NCBI GenBank assembly: GCA_948469885.1
Contig: CAOKMT010000010.1
Location: forward strand, 1-64,000
Length of the DNA: 64,000 bases
Origin: an uncultured Sporosarcina sp.
GTDB lineage: Bacteria; Bacillota; Bacilli; Bacillales_A; Planococcaceae
Direction: 5' to 3'
The notes under the pieces were generated by a model. That model worked only from the letters and a program-made list of their open reading frames with translations, had not been told where the DNA came from and ran no database searches. Below, piece by piece: positions 8,382 to 17,266 of the stretch. A program made the translations under genes and the position numbers. Numbering within the stretch: position 1 is the stretch's first letter; each line of letters opens with the position of its first letter.

Positions 8382-9737
8382 ATGAAGACAGCAGATCAAT
8401 GGTCATCGAAGGTAGGTTTTATTTTAGCCGCAGCTGGATCGGCAATTGGGTTGGGGGCGATTTGGAAATTTCCGTATGTAGCTGGAACAAGTGGCGGCGG
8501 CATATTTTTAATCATCTTTCTTTTGTTTACGTTATTAATTGGACTGCCACTTTTAATGGGAGAGTTTGTTATTGGTCGCAGTACCCAAAAGGATGCAATT
8601 GATTCTTACCGAGAGATTGCACCCGGAACGTCTTGGCATTGGGTCGGTCGGCTTGGTATTCTCACTTGTTTTATCCTTTTATCGTTTTATAGTGTCGTGG
8701 GCGGTTGGGTGCTCATTTATATTTTCAAGGCAGTGACTGGCAGTTTAAATGGCCTTACCGAAGCTGAATACCATCATTTATTCAATGGAATCATTGCGAA
8801 TCCGTACTTAGCTGTGGGGGCGCAGCTACTGTTCTTGCTCATAACGATTGGTGTCATTGCTAAAGGGGTGACGAGTGGAATTGAAAAGGCAAGTCGCTAT
8901 ATGATGCCTGCCTTGTTTGTTCTGTTTATCATCCTAGCCGTTCGTTCTTTGACATTGGAAGGTGCGATGGCAGGGGTCGTATTTTTCTTGAAACCGGAGT
9001 TTTCAAACGTAACATCTGAAACGGTGTTATTTGCAATGGGGCAATCATTTTTCGCATTAAGTATTGGCGTTTCGGTGATGGTTACATACAGTTCTTATTT
9101 GTCCAAAAAGGAGAGTTTACCACAATCAGCAGTTTCTATCGTCCTCTTAAATTTGTTGGTTGCCATACTCGCAGGGCTTGTTATTTTTCCGGCGGTTTTC
9201 GCTTTCGGGCTTGAGCCTGATGCAGGGCCGGTGTTGTTATTCAATGTTTTGCCGACGATTTTTGGGCAGCTTCCGTTTGGTATTTTATTCTTTGTCGCTT
9301 TTTTAGTTCTATTCCTCTTCGCAGCGCTCACATCGGCATTTTCGATGCTTGAGATCATCGTCGCTGCAATGGCGAAAGGCTCCGAGCAAAAACGAATGAA
9401 ATACGCGTGGATGATCGGTTTAAGCATTTTCATCGTCGGGATTCCATCCGCTCTCTCTTACGGCGTGTTACAAGACGTGATGATTTTTGAGAAATCGATC
9501 TTTGACGCCTTTGACTTTCTCGTTAGTAATGTATTAATGCCGCTCGGTGCGTTGTTAATTGCGATTTTTGTTCCGCTTAAAATCCCTAAAAAGCAGCTCT
9601 ACAAAGAATTGAAAACGGGCTCTCATTTAAGTTCAAGATTGTTTTTTAGCTGGTTTTTGCTTATTCGTTATGTTGCGCCAATCGCCATTGTCATTGTATT
9701 TCTTGATGTGTTAGGTTTCTTGGATTTTATGAAATAA
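8382..9737 (+). CDS. SNF family sodium-dependent amino acid symporter
   Basis: This is a 451-residue transporter of the neurotransmitter:sodium symporter (SNF, LeuT) family with 11-12 membrane segments. The TM1 motif [20 protein letters not shown] lies near residues 14-33 and holds the sodium and substrate site. TM6 [20 protein letters not shown] near residue 215 matches the unwound TM6 of LeuT. The ATG at 8382 follows GGGAG. The gene is upstream of phenylalanine dehydrogenase and the 2-oxoacid dehydrogenase genes, so uptake of phenylalanine or a branched-chain amino acid is likely, although the substrate is inferred from context. Confidence 0.92.
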   Translation: MKTADQWSSKVGFILAAAGSAIGLGAIWKFPYVAGTSGGGIFLIIFLLFTLLIGLPLLMGEFVIGRSTQKDAIDSYREIAPGTSWHWVGRLGILTCFILLSFYSVVGGWVLIYIFKAVTGSLNGLTEAEYHHLFNGIIANPYLAVGAQLLFLLITIGVIAKGVTSGIEKASRYMMPALFVLFIILAVRSLTLEGAMAGVVFFLKPEFSNVTSETVLFAMGQSFFALSIGVSVMVTYSSYLSKKESLPQSAVSIVLLNLLVAILAGLVIFPAVFAFGLEPDAGPVLLFNVLPTIFGQLPFGILFFVAFLVLFLFAALTSAFSMLEIIVAAMAKGSEQKRMKYAWMIGLSIFIVGIPSALSYGVLQDVMIFEKSIFDAFDFLVSNVLMPLGALLIAIFVPLKIPKKQLYKELKTGSHLSSRLFFSWFLLIRYVAPIAIVIVFLDVLGFLDFMK

Positions 9738-9814
9738 GACAGATGGGGTCTCATCGAATCACTTAATCTCAAAAATCATATCATTACTAAAGATACTTAA
9801 GGGGGAAATAAAAA

Positions 9815-10963
9815 ATGGTGACAGCAGGACAAAGTATTGAACGTGTGAGTGTCATAGACAAAATGGAAGAACATGAGCAAATCGTGTTTTGCAACGACAA
9901 GGCGACAGGACTTCAAGCAATTATCGCCATTCATGATACGACACGTGGGCCGGCGCTTGGTGGTTGTCGGATGGCGCCTTACAAAAGTATGGATGAGGCG
10001 TTAACAGATGTGCTTCGCCTTTCTAAAGGGATGACGTATAAGTGTGCAGCCGCAGATGTCGATTTTGGGGGAGGGAAGGCAGTCATTATCGGCGATCCGC
10101 AAAAAGATAAGACACCAGAGAAGTTTAGAGCGTTTGCTCAATTCGTTGAATCGTTGAACGGTCGTTTTTATACAGGAACGGATATGGGCACGACGCTTGC
10201 TGATTTTGTGCATGCCATGAAAGAAACAAATTGTATTGTAGGCTTACCCGTTGAATACGGCGGAGGCGGCGACTCATCCATCCCGACTGCGTTAGGGGTT
10301 GTCTACGGTGTAAAAGCGACAAATCAGATCCTTTTTGGAGACGATCGTCTGGAAGGAAAGACGTATGCGGTGCAAGGCCTGGGGAAAGTCGGTTTTAAAG
10401 TGGCGGAACATATTTTACGTGAAGGTGGGCACCTCGTCGTCACGGATATTAATGATAAAGCACTTGAAGAAATTCAGGCACTCGGCAAAAAACACGGTAG
10501 TTCCGTGAAAGTCGTTGCAAGCGATGCGATTTACCAGCAAGAAGCGGATATCTTCGTCCCTTGTGCATTTGGCGGCGTTCTCAATGACGAGACGATTGCG
10601 GAATTGAAGGTGAAAGGGATTGCGGGATCCGCAAACAATCAATTAGCCGAAGACCATCATAGTCGTCTATTACAAGAAAAAGGAATTTTATACGCACCTG
10701 ATTATATTGTCAATGGTGGCGGTTTGATTCAAGTGGCGGATGAATTATATGGAACCAATCCGGAACGTGTTCTTGCGAAAACACGAAATATCTACGCTTC
10801 CATTCTTGAAGTGTTCCAGCAAGCAGAACTAGATCAAATTACAACGGCGGAAGCTGCCAATCGCTTATGTGAAAAACGAATCGAAGCTGCTAAAAATCTT
10901 AACCATTTTTTCTCTCATTCCAGAAGACCGAAATGGGATGTCCGTAAGTCAATAAACGCGTGA
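9815..10963 (+). CDS. pdh: Phenylalanine dehydrogenase
   Basis: This NAD-dependent amino acid dehydrogenase of 382 residues removes the amino group of L-phenylalanine to give phenylpyruvate, ammonium and NADH. Family catalytic lysines are Lys76 (GMTYK) and Lys88 (DFGGGK), and the NAD fold has GLGKVG at 188-193. Against leucine dehydrogenase, the stretch [12 protein letters not shown] and especially [15 protein letters not shown] match the phenylalanine enzymes of Sporosarcina and Lysinibacillus; leucine dehydrogenases have a SSGNPSPVTA-type stretch there. The C-terminal RRPKWD also matches. The ATG at 9815 follows AAGGGGGAAATAAAA. It is upstream of the bkd complex genes. Activity on other hydrophobic amino acids is possible. 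Confidence 0.85.
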   Translation: MVTAGQSIERVSVIDKMEEHEQIVFCNDKATGLQAIIAIHDTTRGPALGGCRMAPYKSMDEALTDVLRLSKGMTYKCAAADVDFGGGKAVIIGDPQKDKTPEKFRAFAQFVESLNGRFYTGTDMGTTLADFVHAMKETNCIVGLPVEYGGGGDSSIPTALGVVYGVKATNQILFGDDRLEGKTYAVQGLGKVGFKVAEHILREGGHLVVTDINDKALEEIQALGKKHGSSVKVVASDAIYQQEADIFVPCAFGGVLNDETIAELKVKGIAGSANNQLAEDHHSRLLQEKGILYAPDYIVNGGGLIQVADELYGTNPERVLAKTRNIYASILEVFQQAELDQITTAEAANRLCEKRIEAAKNLNHFFSHSRRPKWDVRKSINA

Positions 10964-10974
10964 GGTGAATGAAA

Positions 10975-12036
10975 ATGGGAAATCTTTATCCGATCAAGCA
11001 AATTGTCGATGAAGAAGGGAAGTTCGTCGATACGACGATGAAAAGTTTGATTTCGAAAGAATTGGTTGAACAATTTTATTATCATATGCTACGCATTCGA
11101 ACATTTGACCGAAAAGCAAAAAATCTACAACGCCAAGGTCGACTTGGCACCTATGCATTATTTGAAGGGCAAGAAGCGGCTCAAGTCGGCAGTGCTTTGT
11201 CATTCGGAGAAAGTGACTGGGTGTTTCCCACGTACCGCGACCACGGGGCATTGCTGACATATGGGGCGGATATGGTGCGTGTCTTGCTTTATTGGAATGG
11301 CAGAGTGGAAGGGAATGTGCATCATGGTAAGAACATTTTTCCACCCGCTGTTCCAATTGCCACTCAGCTCCCTCATGCAGCAGGCGCAGCGTGGGCAGAA
11401 AAACGAAAAGGGACAAAAAATGCGGCGATTTCTTATTTTGGCGACGGAGCGACATCCGAAGGTGACTTTCACGAAGGTTTGAATTTCGCGAGTGTGTTCA
11501 AATTACCAGTCGTCTTTTTCAATCAAAATAACGGATATGCCATTTCCGTGCCGATCGAAAAGCAAATGAATTCAGAAACAATTGCACAAAAGAGCGTTGC
11601 CTATGGAATCCCGGGTGTCCGCGTGGATGGAAATGATGTTTTTGCAGTCTATTTTGAAACATTGAAAGCATTTGAAAGAGCTCGCAATGGAGAAGGACCA
11701 ACGCTCATTGAAGCGGTTACGCAGCGATTTGGAGCCCATACGACTGCTGATGATCCGACAAAATATCGAGACCAAGATGTGGTGGAAGAAAACCGTGACA
11801 AGGTGGACCCACTTCTTCGACTTGAAAGGTTCATGAAGGGCAATGGGTATTGGGATAGAGAATGGGTTCAAAACAGTTTAGCGACGATTGAAGCGGAAAT
11901 CGAAGAGGCTGTGACTCAAATGGAAGCTTTTCCAGAACCTGATGTGGCGGATCTGTTTGACCATGTGTTTGAAACGTTACCATGGCCGATTGCGGAACAA
12001 AAAGAAAGCTATCTTCAATCGATAGGAGGGGATTAA
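10975..12036 (+). CDS. bkdAA: Branched-chain 2-oxoacid dehydrogenase E1 component, alpha subunit
   Basis: This is the thiamine-diphosphate-dependent E1 alpha subunit of a 2-oxoacid dehydrogenase complex, about 353 residues. The ThDP motif runs from GDGATSEGDFHEG (near residue 158) to FFNQNN (near 183). The phosphorylation-loop-like region (YGIPGVRVDGND) and RFGAHTTADDPTKYR, typical of branched-chain enzymes, are present. The ATG at 10975 has GAGGTGA at 7 bases; an ATG 6 bases earlier is too close to that site. It is followed 2 bases later by the E1 beta gene. Confidence 0.92.
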   Translation: MGNLYPIKQIVDEEGKFVDTTMKSLISKELVEQFYYHMLRIRTFDRKAKNLQRQGRLGTYALFEGQEAAQVGSALSFGESDWVFPTYRDHGALLTYGADMVRVLLYWNGRVEGNVHHGKNIFPPAVPIATQLPHAAGAAWAEKRKGTKNAAISYFGDGATSEGDFHEGLNFASVFKLPVVFFNQNNGYAISVPIEKQMNSETIAQKSVAYGIPGVRVDGNDVFAVYFETLKAFERARNGEGPTLIEAVTQRFGAHTTADDPTKYRDQDVVEENRDKVDPLLRLERFMKGNGYWDREWVQNSLATIEAEIEEAVTQMEAFPEPDVADLFDHVFETLPWPIAEQKESYLQSIGGD

Positions 12037-12038
12037 GT

Positions 12039-13061
12039 ATGGTTCAGGTAGAAGGAGTGGAGAAAAGAATAAGTCCACAAACGACACAGTCTTTGACGAT
12101 GGTTCAAGCTGTGACGGATGCACTTGGGACGATGCTTGAACAAGACGAGCGAATCATGATATTGGGTGAAGACATTGGGAAAAACGGTGGCGTTTTTCGA
12201 GCAACTGAAGGATTACAAACACGGTTTGGTGAGGAACGGATTGTCGATACGCCGTTAAGCGAAGCAGGAATTATCGGTTCGTCTGTTGGGCTTGCTGTGA
12301 ACGGCATGATCCCGATTGCGGAAATTCAATTTCTGGGCTTCATTTATCCAGCCTTTGAACAAATCGCGACACATGCGACACGTATTCGCATGCGCACCAT
12401 GGGAAATTACTCGGTGCCCCTGGTTATTCGAGCCCCCTACGGAGCAGGTGTACGGGCACCAGAAGTCCATTCAGATAGTTCGGAAGCGTTTTTCACCCAT
12501 ATGCCGGGTATCAAAGTCGTTTGTCCCGCAAGTCCGTACGATGCGAAAGGGTTGTTAATCTCGGCGATTAAAGATCCAGATCCTGTTCTATTCCTTGAAC
12601 CGATGCGTCTTTACCGCGCTTTCCGTGAAGACGTTCCAACCGGCGTCTACGACATAGAAATTGGAAAAGGGAAAAAAGTCGTTGAAGGTGAGGATGTTAC
12701 GGTCATTGCATGGGGGGCCATGGTACCTGTTGTAAAAGAAGCTGCTGAAAAAGCGAAAGCGAATGGGATTTATTGTGACGTCATTGACTTGCGTACATTA
12801 TTTCCGCTCGATAAAGAGATCATCGCTGAATCGGTGCAAAAAACCGGAAGAGCGGTCATCGTCCATGAAGCACACGAAACGAGTGGGCTGGGGAATGATA
12901 TACTTTCCATCATTAATAATACATCATTTTTGTACTTGAAAGCGCCAGTTGAAAAAGTGACGGGCTTTGATGTGCCAGTCCCGTTCTTTGCACTTGAGGA
13001 TCATTATTTGCCAACGGCGAAACGAGTCGTGACGGCAATTGAAAAAGTGCATTCATTTTAA
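12039..13061 (+). CDS. bkdAB: Branched-chain 2-oxoacid dehydrogenase E1 component, beta subunit
   Basis: The product is a 340-residue E1 beta subunit, which pairs with the alpha subunit to decarboxylate 2-oxoacids and acylate the lipoyl group of E2. Family motifs include GEDIGKNGGVFRAT near residue 42, DTPLSEAGIIGSSVGLA near 70, RAPYGAGVRAPEVHSDSSEAFF near 130 (shown here only as landmarks) and the C-terminal transketolase-like half. The N-terminus is about 12 residues longer than most members. The ATG at 12039 follows AGGAGGGGATTAAGT. Translation is tightly coupled to the alpha subunit. Confidence 0.93.
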   Translation: MVQVEGVEKRISPQTTQSLTMVQAVTDALGTMLEQDERIMILGEDIGKNGGVFRATEGLQTRFGEERIVDTPLSEAGIIGSSVGLAVNGMIPIAEIQFLGFIYPAFEQIATHATRIRMRTMGNYSVPLVIRAPYGAGVRAPEVHSDSSEAFFTHMPGIKVVCPASPYDAKGLLISAIKDPDPVLFLEPMRLYRAFREDVPTGVYDIEIGKGKKVVEGEDVTVIAWGAMVPVVKEAAEKAKANGIYCDVIDLRTLFPLDKEIIAESVQKTGRAVIVHEAHETSGLGNDILSIINNTSFLYLKAPVEKVTGFDVPVPFFALEDHYLPTAKRVVTAIEKVHSF

Positions 13062-13087
13062 TTTGATTCAGCGGGGGAGGACTGACA

Positions 13088-14329
13088 GTGGTCGAAGTAA
13101 AACTACATGATATTGGTGAAGGGATGACGGAAGGGGAAATTTTGCATTACTTTGTAAAGTCGGGCGACGAAGTAAGATTGGATGAAGCACTCGTCGAGGT
13201 GCAAACCGACAAGATGGTTGCGGAATTGCCGTCTCCCGTTTCAGGGAAAGTGAAAGAGATTAAAGTAGAGATTGGAACGACCGTGCAAGTGGGAACGACA
13301 TTACTTGTCATTGAGGCGGATGGGGAAAGAGCTGCACCGGCGGACGAAACAGTGCGACAAGCTCCTCATCCTGCTGAAGAGGCGTTCGCGGGTGCAGCAG
13401 AAACAGCAGCTACAATATCGAAATCCCATCGGGTTTTGGCGGCCCCTTACACACGTAAAATAGCCCGCGAACAAGGCGTGAATATTGAAGCGATTGTAGG
13501 AACGGGACCTGCTGGTCGAGTGACAGATGAAGATGTACGACGCTTTGTGGCAGCTGGAAAATCCAGTGAAGTTAAATGTAACCCGCAAGTGGTGGAACAA
13601 CCGAAAATAGTTGAAAAAGAAGAAAACGTGGAACAAGCGACAGATGTGATTCCATTTAAGGGTACAAGAAAACAAATTGCAAAGAAGATGACATATTCCT
13701 TGCAAACGATTCCGCACGTGACGCATATGGAAGAAATTGATATGACGAACTTGCTTTCATTGCGCCGGGCGTTAAAAGAAGAAGGGATTACGATTTCCGC
13801 AGTCGCGTTCTTCATTAAGGCGCTTGTCATCGCCTTGAAAGACTATCCGGTGTTCAATGCGAAATTAGACGAGGAAAATGACGTAATTCGTCTTGAAAAA
13901 GAGTATAACATCGGGCTTGCCGTCGATACGACACTCGGTTTACTTGTCCCAGTTTTACCGCAAGCTCATAAAAAATCCTTGCGTGAGATTCATGGGGAAA
14001 TGAAAGTACTAAATGAAAAAGCACAAAACGGAACGTTATCAGGGTCTGAAATGAAAGGCAGTACAATTACGATTAGCAATGTCGGACCTTTAGGGAGTAT
14101 TGCGGCAACACCGATTATCAATCATCCTGAAACTGCGATCATTGCGTTCCATAAAACGAAAAAATGTGCAGTCGTCGATGACAAGGACGAAATTGTTGTC
14201 CGTTCGATGATGAACATTTCGATGTCATTTGACCATCGGGTCGCGGATGGCGCGACGGCCGTTGCGTTTACGAATCGCTTTGCCGAACTGATTGAGAACC
14301 CAAACAAGCTATGGTTGGAGTTGGTATAA
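13088..14329 (+). CDS. bkdB: 2-oxoacid dehydrogenase E2 (dihydrolipoyl acyltransferase)
   Basis: This 413-residue E2 has the standard order: an N-terminal lipoyl domain with the lipoylated lysine in VQTDKMVAEL (about residue 43), a linker rich in Ala, Glu and Pro, a peripheral-subunit-binding domain around 120-155 (APYTRKIAREQGVNIEAI), and a C-terminal acyltransferase core. The catalytic MSFDHRVADGA is near residue 378. It has one lipoyl domain only. The GTG start at 13088 follows GGGGGAGGACTGACA. The E3 gene begins directly after its stop codon. Confidence 0.92.
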   Translation: MVEVKLHDIGEGMTEGEILHYFVKSGDEVRLDEALVEVQTDKMVAELPSPVSGKVKEIKVEIGTTVQVGTTLLVIEADGERAAPADETVRQAPHPAEEAFAGAAETAATISKSHRVLAAPYTRKIAREQGVNIEAIVGTGPAGRVTDEDVRRFVAAGKSSEVKCNPQVVEQPKIVEKEENVEQATDVIPFKGTRKQIAKKMTYSLQTIPHVTHMEEIDMTNLLSLRRALKEEGITISAVAFFIKALVIALKDYPVFNAKLDEENDVIRLEKEYNIGLAVDTTLGLLVPVLPQAHKKSLREIHGEMKVLNEKAQNGTLSGSEMKGSTITISNVGPLGSIAATPIINHPETAIIAFHKTKKCAVVDDKDEIVVRSMMNISMSFDHRVADGATAVAFTNRFAELIENPNKLWLELV

Positions 14330-15772
14330 ATGGTCGTTGGTGAATTAGTGCAAGAAAAAGAGCTTGTGATTATCGGAGGCGGACCTGGAGGCTATACGGC
14401 GGCGATTCGTGCCGCCCAGCTCGGTCGGCAGGTCACGTTAATTGAGAAGGATGAATTAGGCGGTATTTGCTTAAATCATGGTTGCATCCCCTCAAAAGTG
14501 TATACCCACGCAGCAAAAGAAATTTCTAAACTATCCCATTTACAGGACATCGGGATCGGTTTTGAACAAGCAGGACCTGCTATCCAACTGAACACATTGA
14601 TCGCTTACAAAAACCGGGTCACCAATCAGTTGAAAAATGGCGTTGCTGCTCTGTGCAAAGCAAATAAAATAGAAGTCGTCAAAGGCGTGGCAACGTTTCT
14701 TTCGGATGACCGCATCGGCGTCGAAGCCGGACATGATTTTCAAACGTTCCAGTTCAAACAAGCGATTATTGCCGCAGGGGGGACGCCTGTCGCGCCAAAG
14801 GGTGTGACACCGGATGATGAGCGAATCATTTTATCTCATAAGATCTTTTCGTTACAGGATGTGCCGAAGCATTTAGTCGTTCTCGGCGGAGATGTGATTG
14901 CGCTTGAATTGGCGATGACGTTCCGTGCATTTGGCGCAGAAGTCAGTATCCTCCTTGAAAAAGGGACAGATTTCCCGTTTGATGCGACGATTACAAAAGA
15001 ACTGAAGCGGCTTTGTAAAAAGAAAAAAATTGTCTTGCAGACGGATTGCGAGTTCAAGGTTGTAGAGGCAACAGAAGACGCTGTCCATGTCCATTTTACG
15101 AACAAATTAGGTGAAGACTCGACGATACTAGGTAGCCATTTCTATACAACTGGGGACATTTCCGTGAATGCGACTGAACTTGGCATCGATCGGTTAGGGA
15201 TTGAACGTACGGCAGCTGGACGCGTGAAAATCAATGAACAACTGCAAACAAATATCTCTCCTATTTATGCGATTGGCGATCTGACACCAGGCCCAACGCT
15301 TGCCGTAAAAGCGATCAAACAGGGAAAAGTGGCGGCAGAAATAATTACAGGCGGAAAGAGTGAGGTAGACTTATCGTTATTGCCAACAGTTGTCCATACC
15401 ATTCCTCCGATTTCGACAGCCGGCTTGACGGAAGCGGAAGCGAAGGAACTAGGCTATACAGTGAATGTGAGCCAATTTCCGCTTGGGAGTAATGGATATG
15501 CCTCGATCGTGGGACAAAAAGAGGGCTTTGTGAAAATTGTTGCGGACGAGGCGACAGACTTAATTTTAGGGGTGCATATTATCGGAGAAGGCGCAGTTGA
15601 ACTGTCGGGAATGACGACGATCGCGCTTGAGCTCGTTGCTCGGGATGAAGATTTCACTTTCCCGCATTATGCGCACCCAAGTGTCAACGAATCCATTCTG
15701 GAAGCGGTCGAAGGCTTAGTGGGGCGGGCGATTCATATGGCGCCTAAAAAGGACTTAGTTCGAACAAAATAA
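14330..15772 (+). CDS. lpdV: Dihydrolipoyl dehydrogenase (E3)
   Basis: This FAD flavoprotein of 480 residues reoxidises dihydrolipoamide with NAD. The FAD-binding GGGPGGYTAAIRAAQLG is near residue 18, the redox disulfide lies in GGICLNHGCIPSK near 47, and the C-terminal His-Glu motif is HYAHPSVNESI near 445. The NAD-site glycine motif is changed: VVLGGDVIALELAMTF has Asp-Val-Ile where most have Gly-Tyr-Ile, so cofactor use deserves a check. The ATG at 14330 abuts the E2 stop codon. As the last gene of the operon, it makes the bkd complex self-sufficient. Confidence 0.9.
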   Translation: MVVGELVQEKELVIIGGGPGGYTAAIRAAQLGRQVTLIEKDELGGICLNHGCIPSKVYTHAAKEISKLSHLQDIGIGFEQAGPAIQLNTLIAYKNRVTNQLKNGVAALCKANKIEVVKGVATFLSDDRIGVEAGHDFQTFQFKQAIIAAGGTPVAPKGVTPDDERIILSHKIFSLQDVPKHLVVLGGDVIALELAMTFRAFGAEVSILLEKGTDFPFDATITKELKRLCKKKKIVLQTDCEFKVVEATEDAVHVHFTNKLGEDSTILGSHFYTTGDISVNATELGIDRLGIERTAAGRVKINEQLQTNISPIYAIGDLTPGPTLAVKAIKQGKVAAEIITGGKSEVDLSLLPTVVHTIPPISTAGLTEAEAKELGYTVNVSQFPLGSNGYASIVGQKEGFVKIVADEATDLILGVHIIGEGAVELSGMTTIALELVARDEDFTFPHYAHPSVNESILEAVEGLVGRAIHMAPKKDLVRTK

Positions 15773-15782
15773 AATGCGTTTT

Positions 15783-15817
15783 AAAAGGTGAGCCTCCTTG
15801 TGAACGCTCACCTTTTT
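15783..15817 (+). terminator. Terminator of the pdh-bkd operon
   Basis: An AAAAGGTGAGC/GCTCACCTTTT stem of 11 bp is followed by T residues, 11 bases after the E3 stop codon. Confidence 0.85.
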
Positions 15818-15828
15818 ACATTGAATTG

Positions 15829-15912
15829 CCAATAACGTCCTCCGAAGACGTGTAACGGAAATAAACCTCGCCGTAACGTGAATAAAGCCTGTCGTACTGG
15901 CAATCAACCCAA
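15829..15912. repeat. 21-base phased repeat, AACG/AATAAA word
   Basis: Units of the type GTAACGGAAATAAACCT recur with starts near 15831, 15852, 15873 and 15894, a spacing of 20-21 bases. The units are degenerate, and the spacing is better conserved than the sequence. The stretch lies between the convergent ends of the bkd operon and the molybdenum hydroxylase operon. Confidence 0.55.
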
Positions 15913-15950
15913 TCCAACTGACCGTGTCAACAGGAAAAAAGTCTGCCAAG

Positions 15951-16424
15951 TTAAACCGATGAATCGGCTTGGTTAGAGGTGAGGACCGCTTTCACGGCAT
16001 CCTCAATTTCTTTGTAACCAGTGCATCTGCAAATATTGGATTCCAGCCATTTTTTAATCACTGTCTCATTCGCTTCGGGATACTTTTCGATCAATGTATT
16101 GCAATTCATGATGAAGCCGGGTGTGCAATAGCCACATTGGAACGCGAATTTTTCGACAAACTGGGTTTGTATCGGTGCATCTTGAAGCCCTTCCACAGTA
16201 GTAATCTGTTGATTTGCCGCCTCGATTGTTAGCATGATGCACGATTTGATCGCTGCCCCGTTTACTTCAACTGTACAAGCGCCGCAATCTCCGTTTAAAC
16301 AACCGGGTTTGGCACCCGTCAAGCCGAGCTTTTCGCGTAGCGTATAAAGCAAGGTCTCGGCATTCCGTATGTAGAGCGAACGTGTTTCGCCATTAACGTG
16401 TAAGGTAACTTCATTTTTCACCAT
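15951..16424 (-). CDS. Molybdenum hydroxylase small subunit (2Fe-2S)
   Basis: The product is a 157-residue iron-sulfur subunit of the xanthine dehydrogenase/aldehyde oxidase type. The plant-ferredoxin cluster cysteines are in KPGCLNGDCGACTVEVNG (about 41-58) with a fourth near residue 62. The second, C-terminal cluster uses FQCGYCTPGF (near 103) and NICRCTGYKEIEDAV (near 135). All eight cysteines are present. It is the last gene of a large-medium-small operon and overlaps the FAD subunit by 7 bases. Confidence 0.92.
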   Translation of the reverse strand: MVKNEVTLHVNGETRSLYIRNAETLLYTLREKLGLTGAKPGCLNGDCGACTVEVNGAAIKSCIMLTIEAANQQITTVEGLQDAPIQTQFVEKFAFQCGYCTPGFIMNCNTLIEKYPEANETVIKKWLESNICRCTGYKEIEDAVKAVLTSNQADSSV

Positions 16425-17266
16425 CTTCTATCAGCTCCTTCAAAAGCATTCAGTACATCCATCAAGCTGTTTTTTAAAACGAATTTCCTGTATTCAGCAG
16501 ATCCGTGGACATCATCTAAAAGAGGCGTGTCGACTTCCCGGATCGCTTGCTCGATTCTTTCGTCATTGGAAAGTTGACATGCATTTAAACGATGTTCCAA
16601 TTGTTCATTGCGGAAAGGGAAAGCACATAGGCCACTAAAGGCGACTTTGACACGACTTTCCTTTTGCAGGGCAGCTGTCGTCAGCAAAGGATAGCCGACA
16701 TCCCATTGTTTTCTTTTTTTCATCGTCAGAAAAGGGAGTGTCAAGTCGCTTTCTTTCGTTGTCACTTGAACGAGGAACTCTCCCTGTCCTAATTGAAGTT
16801 GTTGGTTGAATCGTTTGGTGAAGGGACGTCGTTCCAATCCTTTTTTGGTAGCGATCATCGCTTCGCTTTCTGTCAATAAAAAAGGCAGAACTGCTTCCTT
16901 ATATACAATATTGGAACAAATATTACCGCCTAATGTAATTTTATTGCGAGCGGTATTGTCTGCAATCTCCATCGCGATCTCGCTTAGTAGCGGAAAAACA
17001 TTTTGTTCAATAACTTCGGTTAAAGAGAGAGCAGCGCCTAATACGAGTTTGCCTTCTTGTTTTTGAATGACTGTGCATTCAGGAATGGCCTTTATATCAA
17101 TGACCGCATTGGTCACGATCCGGTTTTTTCTACCGAGCGTGATAATTTCCGTTCCGCCCGAAAAATAGATCGGGTTTTTCCCTTGCTTTTCAAACGTTTG
17201 AAATTGGTCCAATGCTTCATCAATCGTTGCTGGCTTCGCATATTCAAAATCATACGAGATCATCAT
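16418..17266 (-). CDS. Molybdenum hydroxylase medium subunit (FAD-binding)
   Basis: This 282-residue FAD subunit of the CoxM/PucC/XdhB family transfers electrons from the iron-sulfur clusters to an acceptor. Visible motifs are the first FAD loop YFSGGTEIITLGR near residue 38 and the second loop IADNTARNKITLGGNICSN near 100. The usual form of the second loop is AS.QIRN..T.GGN, so Asn-Thr-Ala-Arg-Asn is a modest variant. The start is ATG at 17266 after GCGGGG. The 17-base overlap with the large subunit implies coupled translation. Confidence 0.9.
   Translation of the reverse strand: MMISYDFEYAKPATIDEALDQFQTFEKQGKNPIYFSGGTEIITLGRKNRIVTNAVIDIKAIPECTVIQKQEGKLVLGAALSLTEVIEQNVFPLLSEIAMEIADNTARNKITLGGNICSNIVYKEAVLPFLLTESEAMIATKKGLERRPFTKRFNQQLQLGQGEFLVQVTTKESDLTLPFLTMKKRKQWDVGYPLLTTAALQKESRVKVAFSGLCAFPFRNEQLEHRLNACQLSNDERIEQAIREVDTPLLDDVHGSAEYRKFVLKNSLMDVLNAFEGADRRW

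Noticed and set aside
9815..10963. Leucine dehydrogenase, the usual annotation next to bkd genes
   Set aside because: The substrate-side stretch [11 protein letters not shown], the GTDMGTT context and the C-terminal RRPKWD match phenylalanine dehydrogenases and not the SGNPSPVTA form of leucine dehydrogenases.
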